Positions 15,001 through 24,780 of a DNA stretch of 64,000 nucleotides are shown here, one piece after another; positions within the stretch are counted from its first letter, which is position 1, and each line of letters opens with the position of its first letter. The position numbers and the translations under genes were made by a program. This stretch comes from Phlebotomus papatasi (taxonomy: Eukaryota; Arthropoda; Insecta; Diptera; Psychodidae), in assembly GCF_024763615.1 (NCBI RefSeq), contig NC_077223.1, positions 9,362,001-9,426,000 on the forward strand, read 5' to 3'. A model generated the notes under the pieces. That model worked only from the letters and a program-made list of their open reading frames with translations, had not been told where the DNA came from and did not search any database.

Positions 15001-18000
15001 TTCACAAGAAGGGGAGTGCAAAAAAAAAGGAACTCAAGGAGAAACCCTTCTAGTAACTCAATTTAATCCATCTCCCGTCGAGACGTAGGATATCTAACAT
15101 AAAAGTCTCTCAATTGTGTAATTCTCACATTAAAATACATTTACAAGGCATTTGCTTCCAGCATTATTTCAGCACCATTGCCACTGATTATTTCGAGAGC
15201 ATAAAATATGCTCTGTTTGTTTTTCGACTAAAATTTGAGAAGTCCTTTTTTCCCATTTTCTAGGCTCTATCAAATTTCCTGCGGTGCAATTATTAAAGAC
15301 AGATGATAGTTACGATGACTAAATAAATTTATTGAACGGTAATGAAAATGTTGTTCATACTGCCACTCGATCAAATTGAATTAATTACCATCAGCATCTC
15401 ATTTACCTCAAAAGCAATTTGAGCAATTATTGAGGCCTGAAAGAGTTAATCGATGCAGAGATGGTAAAGGAAATATCGTATCAAGTTTTGAGTGCGAAAA
15501 AAATGATATATTTGCACGCACTTTTTTTTTATCAAGTGTTGTAATATTGATTTCTGGTTGAATTTTTTACACAACGACGAAACACAATTTTATTGTCCAG
15601 AGTTGTAGGGAGAATAGAAAAAAGATAAGATTGAATTGTGAAGCTGATTGTGATTACTGCTCAAACTCCATGGAGTGAACAATTAGGCATACAATCCCTC
15701 GATTTTCTCGCCACCCAAAATTTCCACCTTTCACGTTGTTTGTCCGTCTGTCCGTTCGGCTGTCGCCAGCTCTAGAGGCCAAACGGTAAAAGATAGCGAC
15801 TTGGGACTTTCGCGGACCCTACCTCTATAAGTCGACCCAAAAATCACCCTCCACGCCTCCCCTTCCCCTCCAAAACCATGTTTTTTTCCCCAGGCGAACA
15901 TTTCGTCTTTATACGAAAATACCGTTGAACCATTCCTAATAACGGTTTTTCAAGGTCAAAGTCAAAATTCCATATTACTCCTGAGGTGTATTTTGTGCAA
16001 GGTTTTGTGTGATTTATAAATCGGTTGTGAACCGGTAATAAACCGGTTATGAACCGATAAGTAATTAATAGTTAATAAACGTCTCATTTTTTTTTGCTCT
16101 CTCTTTTCTGTCTTATTCTCAGGCCATACTCAGTGACAAAAATACGTGTTCTTCAAGAGCCCGTTGCCACTTCAATATCAACTGTGTTTCTTCTACGTTT
16201 ATTTTCCTATTTCCATCCCTATGCCAATTTTTTCCCCTCTTTGGTTGGTCTTTGGCCAGGCGGCTTAACGTAACTATAATTAAAATAATGGCTTGACTGA
16301 ATTCCTATCAATTTTCCCCTACACTAAATCGTTTCTTGGCTTAAGCCGAGAGATGGCTAAGTCAGAAACTGATGGAAATGGAATCTGAGCATTAATTTGA
16401 TTCCAATTACGTTAATTCCCTCCAATTACGTTCGAAGGGAGGGTACTTTCCCCTATTTTTATTTCAATAGAACGATTTAGAATCAAAATAGGAGCAGGTT
16501 TTGCAGCTTCATAAAAGTTGATTTTTTATTTTAGTTACTAAAGGAATTTCATCCAAGAACACATATTCTAATAGCTAATCCCACATCTCACATTTCCTTA
16601 GAAACTTGAGAGCTTAGGTCTTTTTTCCTAGGTTCAAAAGGCAAAAATTAAAAAAAAAATGGGCCAAAAATCGTAATTTAGATATGTAATATTTTATACA
16701 TTTTTTCACACAACAACTGTCTTTTCAAAGAAACTACTATTCCACGTTATTGAGCATTTATCCGAGTTGATATTTACCGTGAAAATCTTTTGCACGAAGG
16801 AGGTCGTTTTCGTGAATGGAGGAAAATTCATAAAGATTACCACCTTTGCAGCACAGAAAAATTGAATTTTGCAGCTTCGTAAAAGCATTTGTCAAAATTA
16901 TTGACCACCGACTGAGAATTCCTCACTGTTTTGAAGGTTTTGGATCACCACACTGTACACGCCGCTCTGGGATATATGACCCATCAGAGATTCCACTGAA
17001 TACGTTCACAAGAAAATTGGGATTTTAAACGATTTTCACGAAAATCTCGAAGGAAAGCACACACTTCCCCCATCAAAATGAGACTTCATGAGATATTTTT
17101 GTTTTACTTCTGTCAAATCAAACATTAAGCATAAGTCTGCTTATGGTAGGTCTGAATCTTTCATTGCCCATGCGGTGCGTTTTAAGCATTTTTCATTCAA
17201 TTTGCTTTGTTTTCAAACAGAATTTTCCACATTTTACTTTAAATTGGTAATTGATCATTTTCAGAATGAGTGATGTTCAAAGTAATGTTCTGTAAGACCA
17301 ATTGGAAGTGTTAGAGAAAATCCAAGGATTATAATAAGTGTGATTATGAGAGAATCACACTTCAACAAGCACTTAACTGACTGTCAGAATGCAGTGCAAA
17401 AATGGTTTTCCAAGTGTCACAAAAACAAGTCTTAGAAAAATAGCATAAAATTGATTTTTAACGCATGATACCTCCTACAAACGGTGAAAACAAATAGATA
17501 AAAGTTCCATCTAGGCAGTGATGCCCAAATTTTTGTGTCCAGTGTAACATTTCGGGGGAAAATGAGGTCTATATAGGTGGTCAAAATGTTGTACGAAGCT
17601 GAGAAAACCAAGGGCAGCTTCGTAAAAATTTCCACAAAATTTAAATTTTCCTGTAGCGGAAAATCCAAGGATTTCCAGAAATTTTATGAGGCAGAATTAT
17701 GGGCCCAATAAATAAGAGATTTTTTGATATAGTAGTATAATCGATTTGGTTTGCGTGGCTTTCAGTAAGAAATCTTAAATCTTGGACACCTTTTTCAGTA
17801 CAAATCTGCAATATCGTCCCCTATCCTTGTTTAGAAGAGCTTTCAGGCAGATTATTTATTTAATTTAGAAACCACCGTAATCAGAAGGAGCGTTTATTAA
17901 CAGAATGTTGCACTTTCTAAATACAATTACAGTAGGCTCTCTCTCAATTGGGCATATAGGGCAAAATGTCATCCAAATTATCGAGAGATTTGGGCATCAA

Positions 18001-21000
18001 AATCATTGTAAATTCCACAAAAGGCCCTCAATTATAAAGAATCACGATAAAATAAGAGGTTCTACAGCGAATTTAAGCAAATTAGGTTCAAAATCAAACG
18101 TGAAAATTGTTAACAAAATTTGTCGCTTTAATATTTTCGATTGAAAAAGAGCCGATTGAGCGAGAGTCTACTGTATTTTAGTAGTATAGAATTTCGAATA
18201 TTGTTCAAACACATTTTCTTAATGAGCCCAAACAGAAGGAGATTTTGATTCTCCATTAGTATCTTGGATGAAAGGTAAATGGAACTCTATTTGCACAAAA
18301 AGTCGTTGAATTTCGAAGAATTTAAATTCAATTTCGAATTTTCATACTAAATTTTCGAACAAGGTGGGGAAAATTTATCAATTTTCACACTAAAAATCTG
18401 GCAAAAGAATTATCAAGATTTTATTATCGAGGGTAATTTTTAATTCGAAAAACCAATTTCGTTCAAACCTGGACAGTGAAATTTATTTTTTTTAAATTGT
18501 GGAGCTCAGAGGCAAAATGACACATATCCTATGGCTGAAGCATAGGATATGTGTCATTTTGCCTCTGAGCTCCACAATTATTATATGAATTAAATTGTTG
18601 TTTTTTAATAAATTTTTAGCGTATTCGGTTAGGCAAAATTTTATAAAGAGCAATTTATGCCTCCTTAAGGAAAGAATTTCATTAAATTAAAATTCATATC
18701 TCTTCAAAATTAGATTAACATTAAACATTAAACTAAATTGAATTTGTTATGATATTCAAAAGAAGAAGAAGAGTACGAAAGAGTGAGATAGACTTATGAC
18801 CAGCGCACAATAACTTTTGTTTGTAAATATGTTTTCAAAATTGCCTATTTGAGTGAGCGAGATGACTAGATCTAGATCTCACTCACTCTTAATGAAATGT
18901 CAAAAACATGTTTACTAAACAAAAGTTATTGTGCGCTGGGCATTATCCAAAAATGTTTTGAGAAGAAAGAGATGCAAATTTTGATTTCATGAAATTTTAA
19001 AGAGGAAAGCTCAGGGATTTCCAGTGGTTATTTCCATGGGCACTCATGGAAATATCCTGTCTGTCTTGCCCGGGTGGATCCATTTCTTATAGCGATGAAA
19101 AATGTTTGAGAAAGAAAGAGATGCATAGGGGGAACTGGGGTAGTAATAAACAGAGGTAGTTGTAAACACTGTGATTTTTTCATTAATTTTGAGACTCCAG
19201 AGGATAAAACTCATAAGCATCCATAGATACCATGGGGATGTATGTCCACAGATGAATTGGTCAATAAAATCCTAATACAGTAGACTCTCGCAAATTCGGC
19301 TCTTTTAAGATCGGGCTACTTTTTAATTCGGGCAGCGGTTACATTTGAAAAAAGTTTGTTGTCATTTTTCAAGTTTGATTATGATTATCAAATGAATCAA
19401 ATATGCTCAAATTTGGCATGGCTTGTCTTAGCTTCGATGTGATTTTGCATTATTGAGGAATTTTCGTGCAATTTACGTTATATATGAGTGTGTAAACTCA
19501 ATATCTATATGAACATGAATAAAAAATCGTTGCATTTCAAAAACTTTGTCGCCCGAATTTCTGTGGAATTCGGCTGACATTTCGGTCCTATATGCCCGAA
19601 TTTGAGAGAGTCTACTGTACTTTAAAAATAAAAATCATTTTTCCTGAAAATGTTGATACAGTAGACTCTCGCAAATTCGGCTCTTTTAAGATCGGGCTAC
19701 TTTATAATTCGGGCAGCGGTTACATTTGAAAAAAGTTTGTTGTCATTTTTCAAGTTTGATTATGATTATCAAATGAATCAAATATGCTCAAATTTAGCAT
19801 GGTTTGTCTTAGTTTTGATGTGATTTTGCATTATTAAGGGATTTTCATGCAATTTACGTTATATATGAGTGTGTAAACTCAATATCTATATGCACATGTC
19901 GCCCGAATTTCTGCCTAATTCAGCTGACATTTCGGTCCTATATGCCCGAATTTGAGAGAGTCTACTGTATTTCAATTATTTTGGTCATTTGGATTTCCAC
20001 CTAGAAATTGAGAACTGTGAAAAATAATCGAAATGTAGCAATACCAGTTCTTTCTTACATCTTTTAGGATTATATTAATGCATTTACTAGAGAAATTGAG
20101 ACTCTCATTATTTTAAAAGAATTAATAATTGGTCAGAAAACAGCATTTGGGGTAGATATAAACAGACAATTTCCCCATAATTATAGATGTCGCGAATGTA
20201 GAATGAATGGCAAAATCCCGTCAAATAATATCTGCAGATATCTTTAAGATTTCTGTAGAGAAAATCTACACCTCTACAGAATATCTGCAGATAAATTCTG
20301 TAGATATTCTTACGAATTTTATTTGGGCTTGGGACAAAATTCGTCAGAATATTTCGGCAGATTTTCTGACGAATCTCTAAACGAATTTCTGTAGATATTC
20401 TGTAGATTTTTTCTACATTCCAGACTTTCCAGACAGCTGTGTCAGAAAAGATGGAAAATTTTTCACTGAAGTTTGCAAAAATCAATAGAGTGATTCTCTT
20501 GGTGATTTCACAGTGTTTATATAAAATAAAGAATTATGCGATGCCGTGTTCTAAGTAGAGAATAGTGAAGTGAAAACTTTAAACAGATTGTCGACCAAAA
20601 TTTCGTGTTTTTGTATCATTCGATTGGCGGTTTTTAAGAAATTAGTATTTTTGCACGCAGTTTTTTTACTTATCGAAAATGTGTACTCGGTAATGCTTGT
20701 TAAGCAGAGCATACAATTTTCTTTATAACTTCTACAGTTTCTTCATAAATCAACAATATTTTTGTGAAGTAATGGAGGTTATGCAGATTTTCTAGGGAGA
20801 AATTCTGCCGAGAATCTGCAGATTTTCTCTGAATGTACTAGAATATACCGTTAAAATTCAAAAAACCTCAGAGTAAAATCGGCAGGTAGAGCAATGATTT
20901 GACGGGATATTTTGTCTTCTTCTTCTTCATTTCATTCGTTTGACAGCTCCATCTCGTGGAGGGAAATTTTTCGTTGTCCCGCGCAAACTTTTTAGGAAGA

Positions 21001-22933
21001 AAACGCAGAAAATACTCTTAATTTCTCTCCTATTTCCAGATAAATTTCTAGATCAAATGAGAAACTATAAGAAGTAGAGTATTTACGCTAGTAGAAAAAA
21101 TACGCTAACATTTTCTTTTCAATTTCACAAAATGAGTAGGTAAAAGAGCAGGAAATTGACCTTCATGCGAAATGTCTAATTCATTGACTATGAAAAAAAT
21201 TGGTGGCGCTGTGTACAATAAGAAGTCACATGATGTCAAAATATGAGAAACATCCATTGAAAAATGTCTCCCTTGGCTATATGGACCCGAGTGAGTCCGA
21301 CCGACAGCCTTACATAAAACAGAAGAAGAAGAAGAAGAATGTCTTTGACTTGCATGCTTTTAGTTTTTTTTGCTATTTTAATTATTTTTTGTAAAAAGTG
21401 TAGTGATTTTTTGAAAAATATACAGTTTTTATATAGCTCTTAAGTAATTAAAATAATTGAAAGTGGTGCAAAGTTAATTTCAAGGGTGGAAAAAAAGGTG
21501 TTTACATCCTCCCCAGAAAGTGTTTACTTCTACCCCAGGTATTTTGTGAAAAGAGAAAAATGCACAGTGACACAAATATTATTTTTATGGAAAACTCAAT
21601 TGTTTTCTAGCATCCGCATTACCCTCGATGAATTGCCTATACCCAAGGGTAAAACATGAGCTAAGAAAGATTTTCCAAAAAATCACTGTGTCCTTGGAAA
21701 ATCACCTCAAATTCGCATCTATCGAAAATGTTTACATGTGCCCCAGTCTCCCCTATTTATAAATTTCAAGAAATTTTCCTCCTCTAAAAGGTCATTTAAT
21801 TTTCAAAAACATTAAATAAGGTATTCAGAACATATCTCTATTTTTTTCGAAATACCTATCCATGTGAAATGCCCTACTCTCCCCTACGAATCATCAACTA
21901 TCTTTCACCGTTTGGCCTAAAGTGCCATGCCAATGGCCAAAAATCTTTTAATTGTTTTTATTAAAATAAAGCTTTGAAAAATTGAAAAATTATGACAAAT
22001 TTTTATAGTCAGAAGGGTCGGAAGTCTCTGGAGGGTAGGGAATGAAAATTTATAGTTTTCTAAAGTTTGAACAATAAATTAACTCTTGTAGCTTTGGAAT
22101 TCTAATCTAAAACTTTCTCCTGAACTCTCAACTCTGCTGCATGTTAACAGGGTTGATAGCCAGATTGAAATAAAACATGCTGTGAAAAATCGTACGGGGA
22201 GTCTGTATCCCTGACCATACTCCTGATGACCCCCAGACCAGGGTACGCACTCAGTTGACGACAATTTAATTGGCAGCGAATCTCAATTGACGCAGAGGTG
22301 TATTAATTGGGAATATTGCATTTTCGTGAGGGGGTGTGTTAATCATTGCCATCCCCAGCTGTTTACATCATCCCTCGCCACGGCACTGAATCCTGTTTAT
22401 GTTGGGGCAAGTCAAGGAGGTGTTGATGATGAATATTTGAGCATTTTTTTTTGGCAGAAAGTTCATTCACAAGGAGGACGTTTGGAGGATTTCTTTTCAT
22501 AAACCACCCCAAAATATAAAACCCCAAGCATTATCCACACATTCTCGCGTCTTTTACATAATCGGGGGTGGCTTCTCAGTGTTTTTTTTTCTATGTATTG
22601 GGAAGGGTATGTACATGAAACTAATCGATCCACTTGTAGCCAGAGTAGGCCATGGAGAAATATGCTTTTCGAGGCGATTTCTGCACGATTTTTGGGCATG
22701 AACAGTTGACATTGGGTTTGATTTGGGGCTTTTCTGAGGATAGTCATGGGCAATTGGGATGAGACTTACCTCTGTCCAGCATCTTCTGCAACAGGCACAG
22801 CAGATTCAACTGGCTGAGGTTGACCCTCTGGCGCAGCTGGAGCCTCCTGGGCAGCTGGCAGTGCACCTTCTTCCTGTTCTCCCTTCTTCCCACCCACCCA
22901 CGAAGTCACTTGGTTGGTCAAGCCTGAGAACAT
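1..22933 (-). CDS. Sap47: Sap47, synapse-associated protein of 47 kDa (N-terminal part; gene continues left of window)
   Basis: Three coding exons on the minus strand: 22933-22770 (54 codons + 2 nt), 6924-6658 (267 nt) and 2820-2640 (181 nt). Donors GTAAGT, GTATGG and GTGAGT and acceptors CAG and TAG keep one frame (phases 2, 2, 0) for about 203 residues. The protein starts MFSGLTNQVTSWVGG, then has an Ala/Pro/Glu-rich linker, a second segment with repeated 'SMP' motifs (GNASIPSMPTVSMPSMP), an acidic stretch, and RYISATEGAD across the exon 2/3 junction. These match my memory of the N-terminus of fly Sap47, a vesicle-associated synaptic protein with a C-terminal BSD domain. No BSD-coding exon is seen in 1-2639, so it should lie outside. 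Introns are 3,837 bp (2821-6657) and 15,845 bp (6925-22769). The ATG at 22933 is chosen because it opens the family-typical start. Exact codon phasing makes the model strong; the symbol rests on recall of the family. Confidence 0.85.
838..907. repeat. Short palindrome with GCCGAGA core
   Basis: Two arms (ATCAGTTTCTTACTAA / TTAGTTAGAAACTGAT) face each other around a core containing TTAAGCCGAGAAACGGCTTAA-like sequence. Related blocks occur at 16331-16375 and 48870-49065, so this is a dispersed short palindromic family, likely a MITE remnant. Confidence 0.6.
1289..1568 (+). repeat. Dispersed repeat, copy 1 (inverted partner at 62587-62865)
   Basis: About 280 bp that recur in inverted orientation at 62587-62865 with high identity over the full length, both starting AAGCGCCTGGC and ending near GGGACTAG. 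A short open frame (1475-1699) overlaps it but resembles nothing and extends past the repeat. The boundaries are sharp, as expected of a mobile element. Confidence 0.75.
2821..6657. other. Sap47 second intron
   Basis: No coding signal. It contains several copies of the palindromic 'CTCTACACA' family (separate entry) at about 3447-3590, 3730-3870, 4448-4597, 4753-4892 and 5650-5802, a solo end of the GTTATCACAC element at 5400-5455, and blocks rich in GGATCA/TGATCC between 4660 and 4985 that are also internally inverted. Confidence 0.6.
3447..5802. repeat. Palindromic MITE family ('CTCTACACA'), five copies
   Basis: Each copy is about 100-150 bp, with ends reading GGCCTCTACACA... and ...TGTGTAGACACC, inner arms GAAATTTTCGTCAAAAATTGC and its complement, and a centre CCTACA. 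Copies lie at about 3447-3590, 3730-3870, 4448-4597, 4753-4892 and 5650-5802. More are found at 11145-11275 (divergent), 43105-43202, 48640-48700 (partial) and 63752-63896. The whole unit can fold into one hairpin. No transposase is present. Confidence 0.75.
7190..7767. repeat. Dispersed repeat, left part, split by the foldback element
   Basis: From 7470 this aligns to 12596-12895 (AGCTTGCAATTTCGGC, CTCTAG.GATTATACAATGCA, GGAAGA motifs). 7190-7469 is a second, truncated tandem copy of the same sequence. The remainder of the unit continues at 9472-9610. Confidence 0.7.
7768..9471. mobile_element. Foldback-type element with about 490-500 bp terminal inverted repeats
   Basis: About 1.7 kb. Left arm (about 7768-8290) and right arm (about 8937-9471) are near-perfect reverse complements, from ACACAGGT/ACCTGTGT ends through TTCTTAAGAAGTATTAGTTG to the inner border CTAGGGATTTTT. 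The centre (8291-8936) is unique apart from a small hairpin at 8511-8538, and has no transposase-like frame. It interrupts a dispersed repeat (7470-7767 continuing at 9472-9610) that is uninterrupted at 12596-13020. Confidence 0.8.
9472..9610. repeat. Dispersed repeat, right part, after the foldback insertion
   Basis: Starts CTACAAGGTTCCAAGCAACACTCC and matches 12890-13020, completing the unit begun at 7470. The gap between halves is exactly the foldback element. Confidence 0.7.
10241..10443. repeat. Dispersed repeat, inverted partner at 18238-18407
   Basis: Contains TTTTCCCCACCTTGTTC, an AATTCGAAATTGAATTT block, CTTTTTGTGCAAATAG and CATTTACCTTTTATCCAAGA in order; 18238-18407 carries the same blocks reverse-complemented. 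A 60-bp A-rich insertion (about 10365-10402) is present only here. Confidence 0.65.
10928..11110. mobile_element. Fragment of the GTTATCACAC-TIR element
   Basis: Starts GTGTTATCATACTTGC and shares internal GATAAAAAGGTA, CCGCAAAA and AATGCGATTTTC blocks with the complete element at 29109-29509. The right TIR is not seen, so this copy is truncated or decayed. Confidence 0.5.
12596..13020. repeat. Dispersed repeat, uninterrupted copy
   Basis: Same family as 7470-7767 plus 9472-9610, here in one piece, which defines the empty site for the foldback insertion. Confidence 0.65.
13870..14170. mobile_element. Fragment of TTAA-type (piggyBac-like) MITE
   Basis: Shares CAATAGAGTTTGTAATGAATTAA and the GACCGTTAAGA..GTG..TTGA..GGCTCC block with 29513-29717 and with the complete copy at 58167-58696 (there inverted). 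The left part is divergent, with ACCTATTCCTTACCATAGGGAT resembling the terminal region of the 58-kb copy. Confidence 0.5.
16331..16375. repeat. GCCGAGA palindrome fragment
   Basis: CGTTTCTTGGCTTAAGCCGAGAGATGGCTAAG..AGAAACTGATGG-type block, related to 838-907 and 48870-49065. Confidence 0.5.
17930..18173. mobile_element. pogo-like MITE, subfamily 2
   Basis: 244 bp flanked by TA dinucleotides, with ends CAGTAGGCTCTCTCTCAAT and AGCGAGAGTCTACTG. It is inverted relative to 35799-36032 and shares its interior (AATCACGATAAAATA, GACAT/ATGTC and ATTGAAAAAGAGCCGATTGA). TIR beginning CAGT with TA target sites fits the Tc1/mariner-pogo superfamily. No transposase. Confidence 0.7.
18238..18407. repeat. 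Dispersed repeat, inverted partner of 10241-10443
   Basis: Reverse complement of the blocks listed for 10241-10443, with only scattered mismatches. Confidence 0.65.
18495..18579. repeat. Perfect 39-bp inverted repeat with 7-nt loop
   Basis: Arms 18495-18533 and 18541-18579 are exact reverse complements; loop GCTGAAG. The arms carry GAGCTCAGAGGC and CACATATCCTATG motifs. There is no mismatch across 39 base pairs, unlike every older palindrome in the window. Confidence 0.9.
18676..19010. mobile_element. Palindromic 'GGAAAATTTCATGAA' MITE interrupted by another MITE
   Basis: Flanks resemble the family clustered at 33190-35325 (AGAAGAAGAAGAGTACGAAAGAGTGAGATAGACTTATG on the left; TTTTGAGAAGAAAGAGATGCAAATTTTGATTTCATGAAATTTT on the right, given here only as motifs GAAAGAGTGAGATAG and TTTGATTTCATGAA). 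A 140-bp element (18800-18939) is inserted in its middle. Confidence 0.6.
18800..18939. mobile_element. 140-bp MITE with CCAGCGCACAATAAC TIRs
   Basis: Ends CCAGCGCACAATAACTTTTG and CAAAAGTTATTGTGCGCTGG are exact reverse complements; the inner arms continue imperfectly (GTAAATATGTTTT / AAAACATGTTTAC). It sits inside an older MITE. Confidence 0.8.
19278..19617. mobile_element. pogo-like MITE, subfamily 1, copy 1
   Basis: 340 bp with TIRs CAGTAGACTCTCGCAAATTC / ATTTGAGAGAGTCTACTG and flanking TA on both sides. Interior GGCAGCGGTTACATTTGAAA, TTTTGCATTATTGAGG and GCCCGAATTT. A second copy follows 41 bp later in the same orientation. Confidence 0.8.
19659..19967. mobile_element. pogo-like MITE, subfamily 1, copy 2
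   Basis: 309 bp, same TIRs and TA flanks as copy 1 and same orientation, but lacking about 30 bp after ATATCTATATG(C/A)ACATG, which accounts for the length difference. The internal deletion is shared with the inverted copy at 25888-26197. Confidence 0.8.
20212..20913. mobile_element. Candidate 0.7-kb element with TCCCGTCAAAT TIRs
   Basis: Left end AAAATCCCGTCAAATAAT faces right end GATTTGACGGGATATTTT. Both subterminal regions are dense in CTGCAGAT and TCTGTAGATATTCTG motifs in both orientations. No coding frame is recognisable. Subterminal motif arrays are common in hAT-like and MULE-like elements, but the superfamily is not assignable. Confidence 0.5.
21271..21345 (+). mobile_element. Retroposon 3' end with (AAG)n tail
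   Basis: GGCTATATGGACCCGAGTGA, GTCCGAC, CAGCC then an (AAG)n run. The same module ends the insertion at 23604-24388 (near 24332). A shared 3' module with a simple-repeat tail is typical of SINE/non-LTR families. Confidence 0.5.
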
Positions 22934-23120
22934 CTTGTAGCCACTTGCAGCACTTTTCCCTCAGTGTTACCTCCTTCGTAAACGAGACTTTGGGTCTTTT
23001 GGGTTTTTTTTTTTCAAGAGACTTCTTCACTGCTCAACACTCAATTGCACACTGATGTCCCTTTTCAAATATCCTTCCAGCCTCACAACAGCTATCTCCA
23101 CGATGCACCTGGGATGTACC

Positions 23121-23128
23121 CTTTTATA
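23121..23128 (-). promoter_or_regulatory. Candidate TATA box of Sap47
   Basis: On the minus strand this reads TATAAAAG, about 190 bases upstream of the Sap47 start codon at 22933. A TATA box here would place transcription start near 23,095, giving a 5' UTR of about 160 bases. No strong initiator sits at the expected spacing; a TCAGT initiator-like match lies at 23051-23055, too far for this TATA. Position supports it; function is inferred. Confidence 0.4.
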
Positions 23129-23603
23129 CTCCCCCACAGAGATTCAACGAAAAATGCAATGTCGACTGGCGAGATGTGATTTTTCACGTTAGTGCGCCTC
23201 TCTCTCTATTTTCTCGCACAAACCATGCGCATTCCATCAAGACGATCAATAAGGTGGATGTCCTTTTCCTTCCTCCCAGTGTCAAATCTCCTCTTGTCAC
23301 TACAATCAATTCACTGATCGATTTTTCTCACCAAATTTCAATGGGAAAGCCAAACTTGCTGAGATTCTTCCTAGAATTTTTAGGATTTTTTGGAGAAATC
23401 CACCAAAATACAAGCAGAAAATGAAAACAATCCACGACAATTGACGAAGTCAACTAAACCCAGCTGGACTTATGCCCACATAACATTTGCATACGCAGCA
23501 TGGGAATTAGAGCAGACATGTGAAAGGTTTCCATTTGATTCAAAATTCAAATCATAGAAATATCGAATTAGAAGTCGAAGAATCCTTTTCGCAATTTTTC
23601 AAC

Positions 23604-24388
23604 TTTTGAGTCCGAAAAAGAGCGCGACGATAAGTCCATATTCAGAGCATAAAGAAAATTATGATATTGATAAAAATTAGTGCTATATCATATAAAATGA
23701 GTGCCCAAATTAAAGTTAAAAGCACAATGATTAAATTTGAGTAGAAAATTTTATAAAGAAATTAGATTCAGAGTGAAATCAGTAAGAGAAATAAAATTTG
23801 AGGTTAAATCCGACGGCGTCCCCAATGAATCCATGCAAAAGCAAGCAGAAAAACCTCCACCGGCGAGAAGTGTTGCAAATTTTCAATGTGGGGACAACCA
23901 GATGATATTGAAAAAGAACTAGATACTAGAGAAAGCAATAAACTGGGAGCACAAAGTAATTTAGACCGGAAGGAAAACCTTGGTGACCAAGACCAGAGGA
24001 AGCCTTCAAACATTAAATAGGAGAACTCAAGAAGATCACAAAATAGGGAATATGACGGTGAAAATAGATTAACGTGGAGCTTGGAATCAGTGCAAAGGGT
24101 GCAAAGCATTAGTCAGAGACAAGTAAATGATATAATGGGATAAAAAAAAGAAAAAGTGAGCATAAAAACTTCATGGAAAAGTAAATCAAAAGACAAAGAA
24201 GACATATTTTAATTCATTAAATAAACAAAAAGTGAGCATATAATAATTAAAAAAAAAACAGTGAACGTTAGAAAATAAAATAAAGTGATAAATGAAAAAA
24301 AAATAAAATTTAAAGTAAGCGAACGAAATGGCTATATGGACCTAATTGAGTCCGACAGCCAAAACGTAAAACAAAAGAAGAAGAAGAA
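23604..24388 (+). mobile_element. Retroposon-like insertion flanked by exact 67-bp direct repeats
   Basis: Segments 23537-23603 and 24389-24455 are identical over 67 bp. The 785 bp between them end in the GGCTATATGGACC...GAGTCCGACAGCC module and (GAA)n, abutting the second direct repeat. The plus strand is A-rich. This fits target-primed reverse transcription with a long target-site duplication. No reverse-transcriptase frame is present, so it would be non-autonomous or 5'-truncated. Confidence 0.65.
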
Positions 24389-24528
24389 GATTCAAAATTC
24401 AAATCATAGAAATATCGAATTAGAAGTCGAAGAATCCTTTTCGCAATTTTTCAACACATAGCCTTAAAAAAAAGTAAAAAGAGATTTTTCTGTCGGAATT
24501 TTAAGTGTTAAAATTCAAATCGTTCATT

Positions 24529-24780
24529 CACTGAGAGAAATCCGAAAAAGTTAAGATAACATTCCGGAAATGTTAATTTTACCCTGCATTAATTGATCCG
24601 ATATCGATGTAAATATTACCCTTTTTAGGTGTATTAGAGTTTAAATTAACCCTTTTTCATGTAAATTTTACCCTTAAAAGGTGTAAAATTAACATTAAAA
24701 AATGTTGATATATTTTTACACCTAAAAAGTGTTAAAGTTACGAGGAAAAAAAGTTAATCACACCCTTTTTTTTCTCAGTG
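24529..24780. mobile_element. CACTGAG MITE, copy 1
   Basis: 252 bp, ends CACTGAGAGAAATCCG and TTTTTTCTCAGTG, with TTCAT close to both ends as a possible 5-bp target duplication. The interior is rich in GTGTAAAATTAACATT and its complement. Other copies: 30643-31132 (inverted pair), 35470-35697 and 57993-58805. Confidence 0.75.

Larger units (their letters stand above)
6925..22769. other. Sap47 first intron, repeat-filled
   Basis: 15.8 kb with no convincing exon. Contents listed separately: foldback element 7768-9471 inside an older repeat, second copy of that repeat at 12596-13020, GTTATCACAC-type element at 10928-11110, TTAA-type element fragment near 13870-14170, pogo-like MITEs at 17930, 19278 and 19659, perfect hairpin at 18495-18579, nested MITE at 18800-18939, and a TIR element at 20212-20913. 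Stretches such as 14,200-15,650 and 21,400-22,750 show only unassigned AT-rich sequence. Confidence 0.6.

Noticed and set aside
20108..20485. 125-codon minus-strand frame
   Set aside because: Falls in the CTGCAGAT/TCTGTAGATATTC motif array of the 20212-20913 element; the repeated Ile/Arg/Tyr pattern reflects the repeats.
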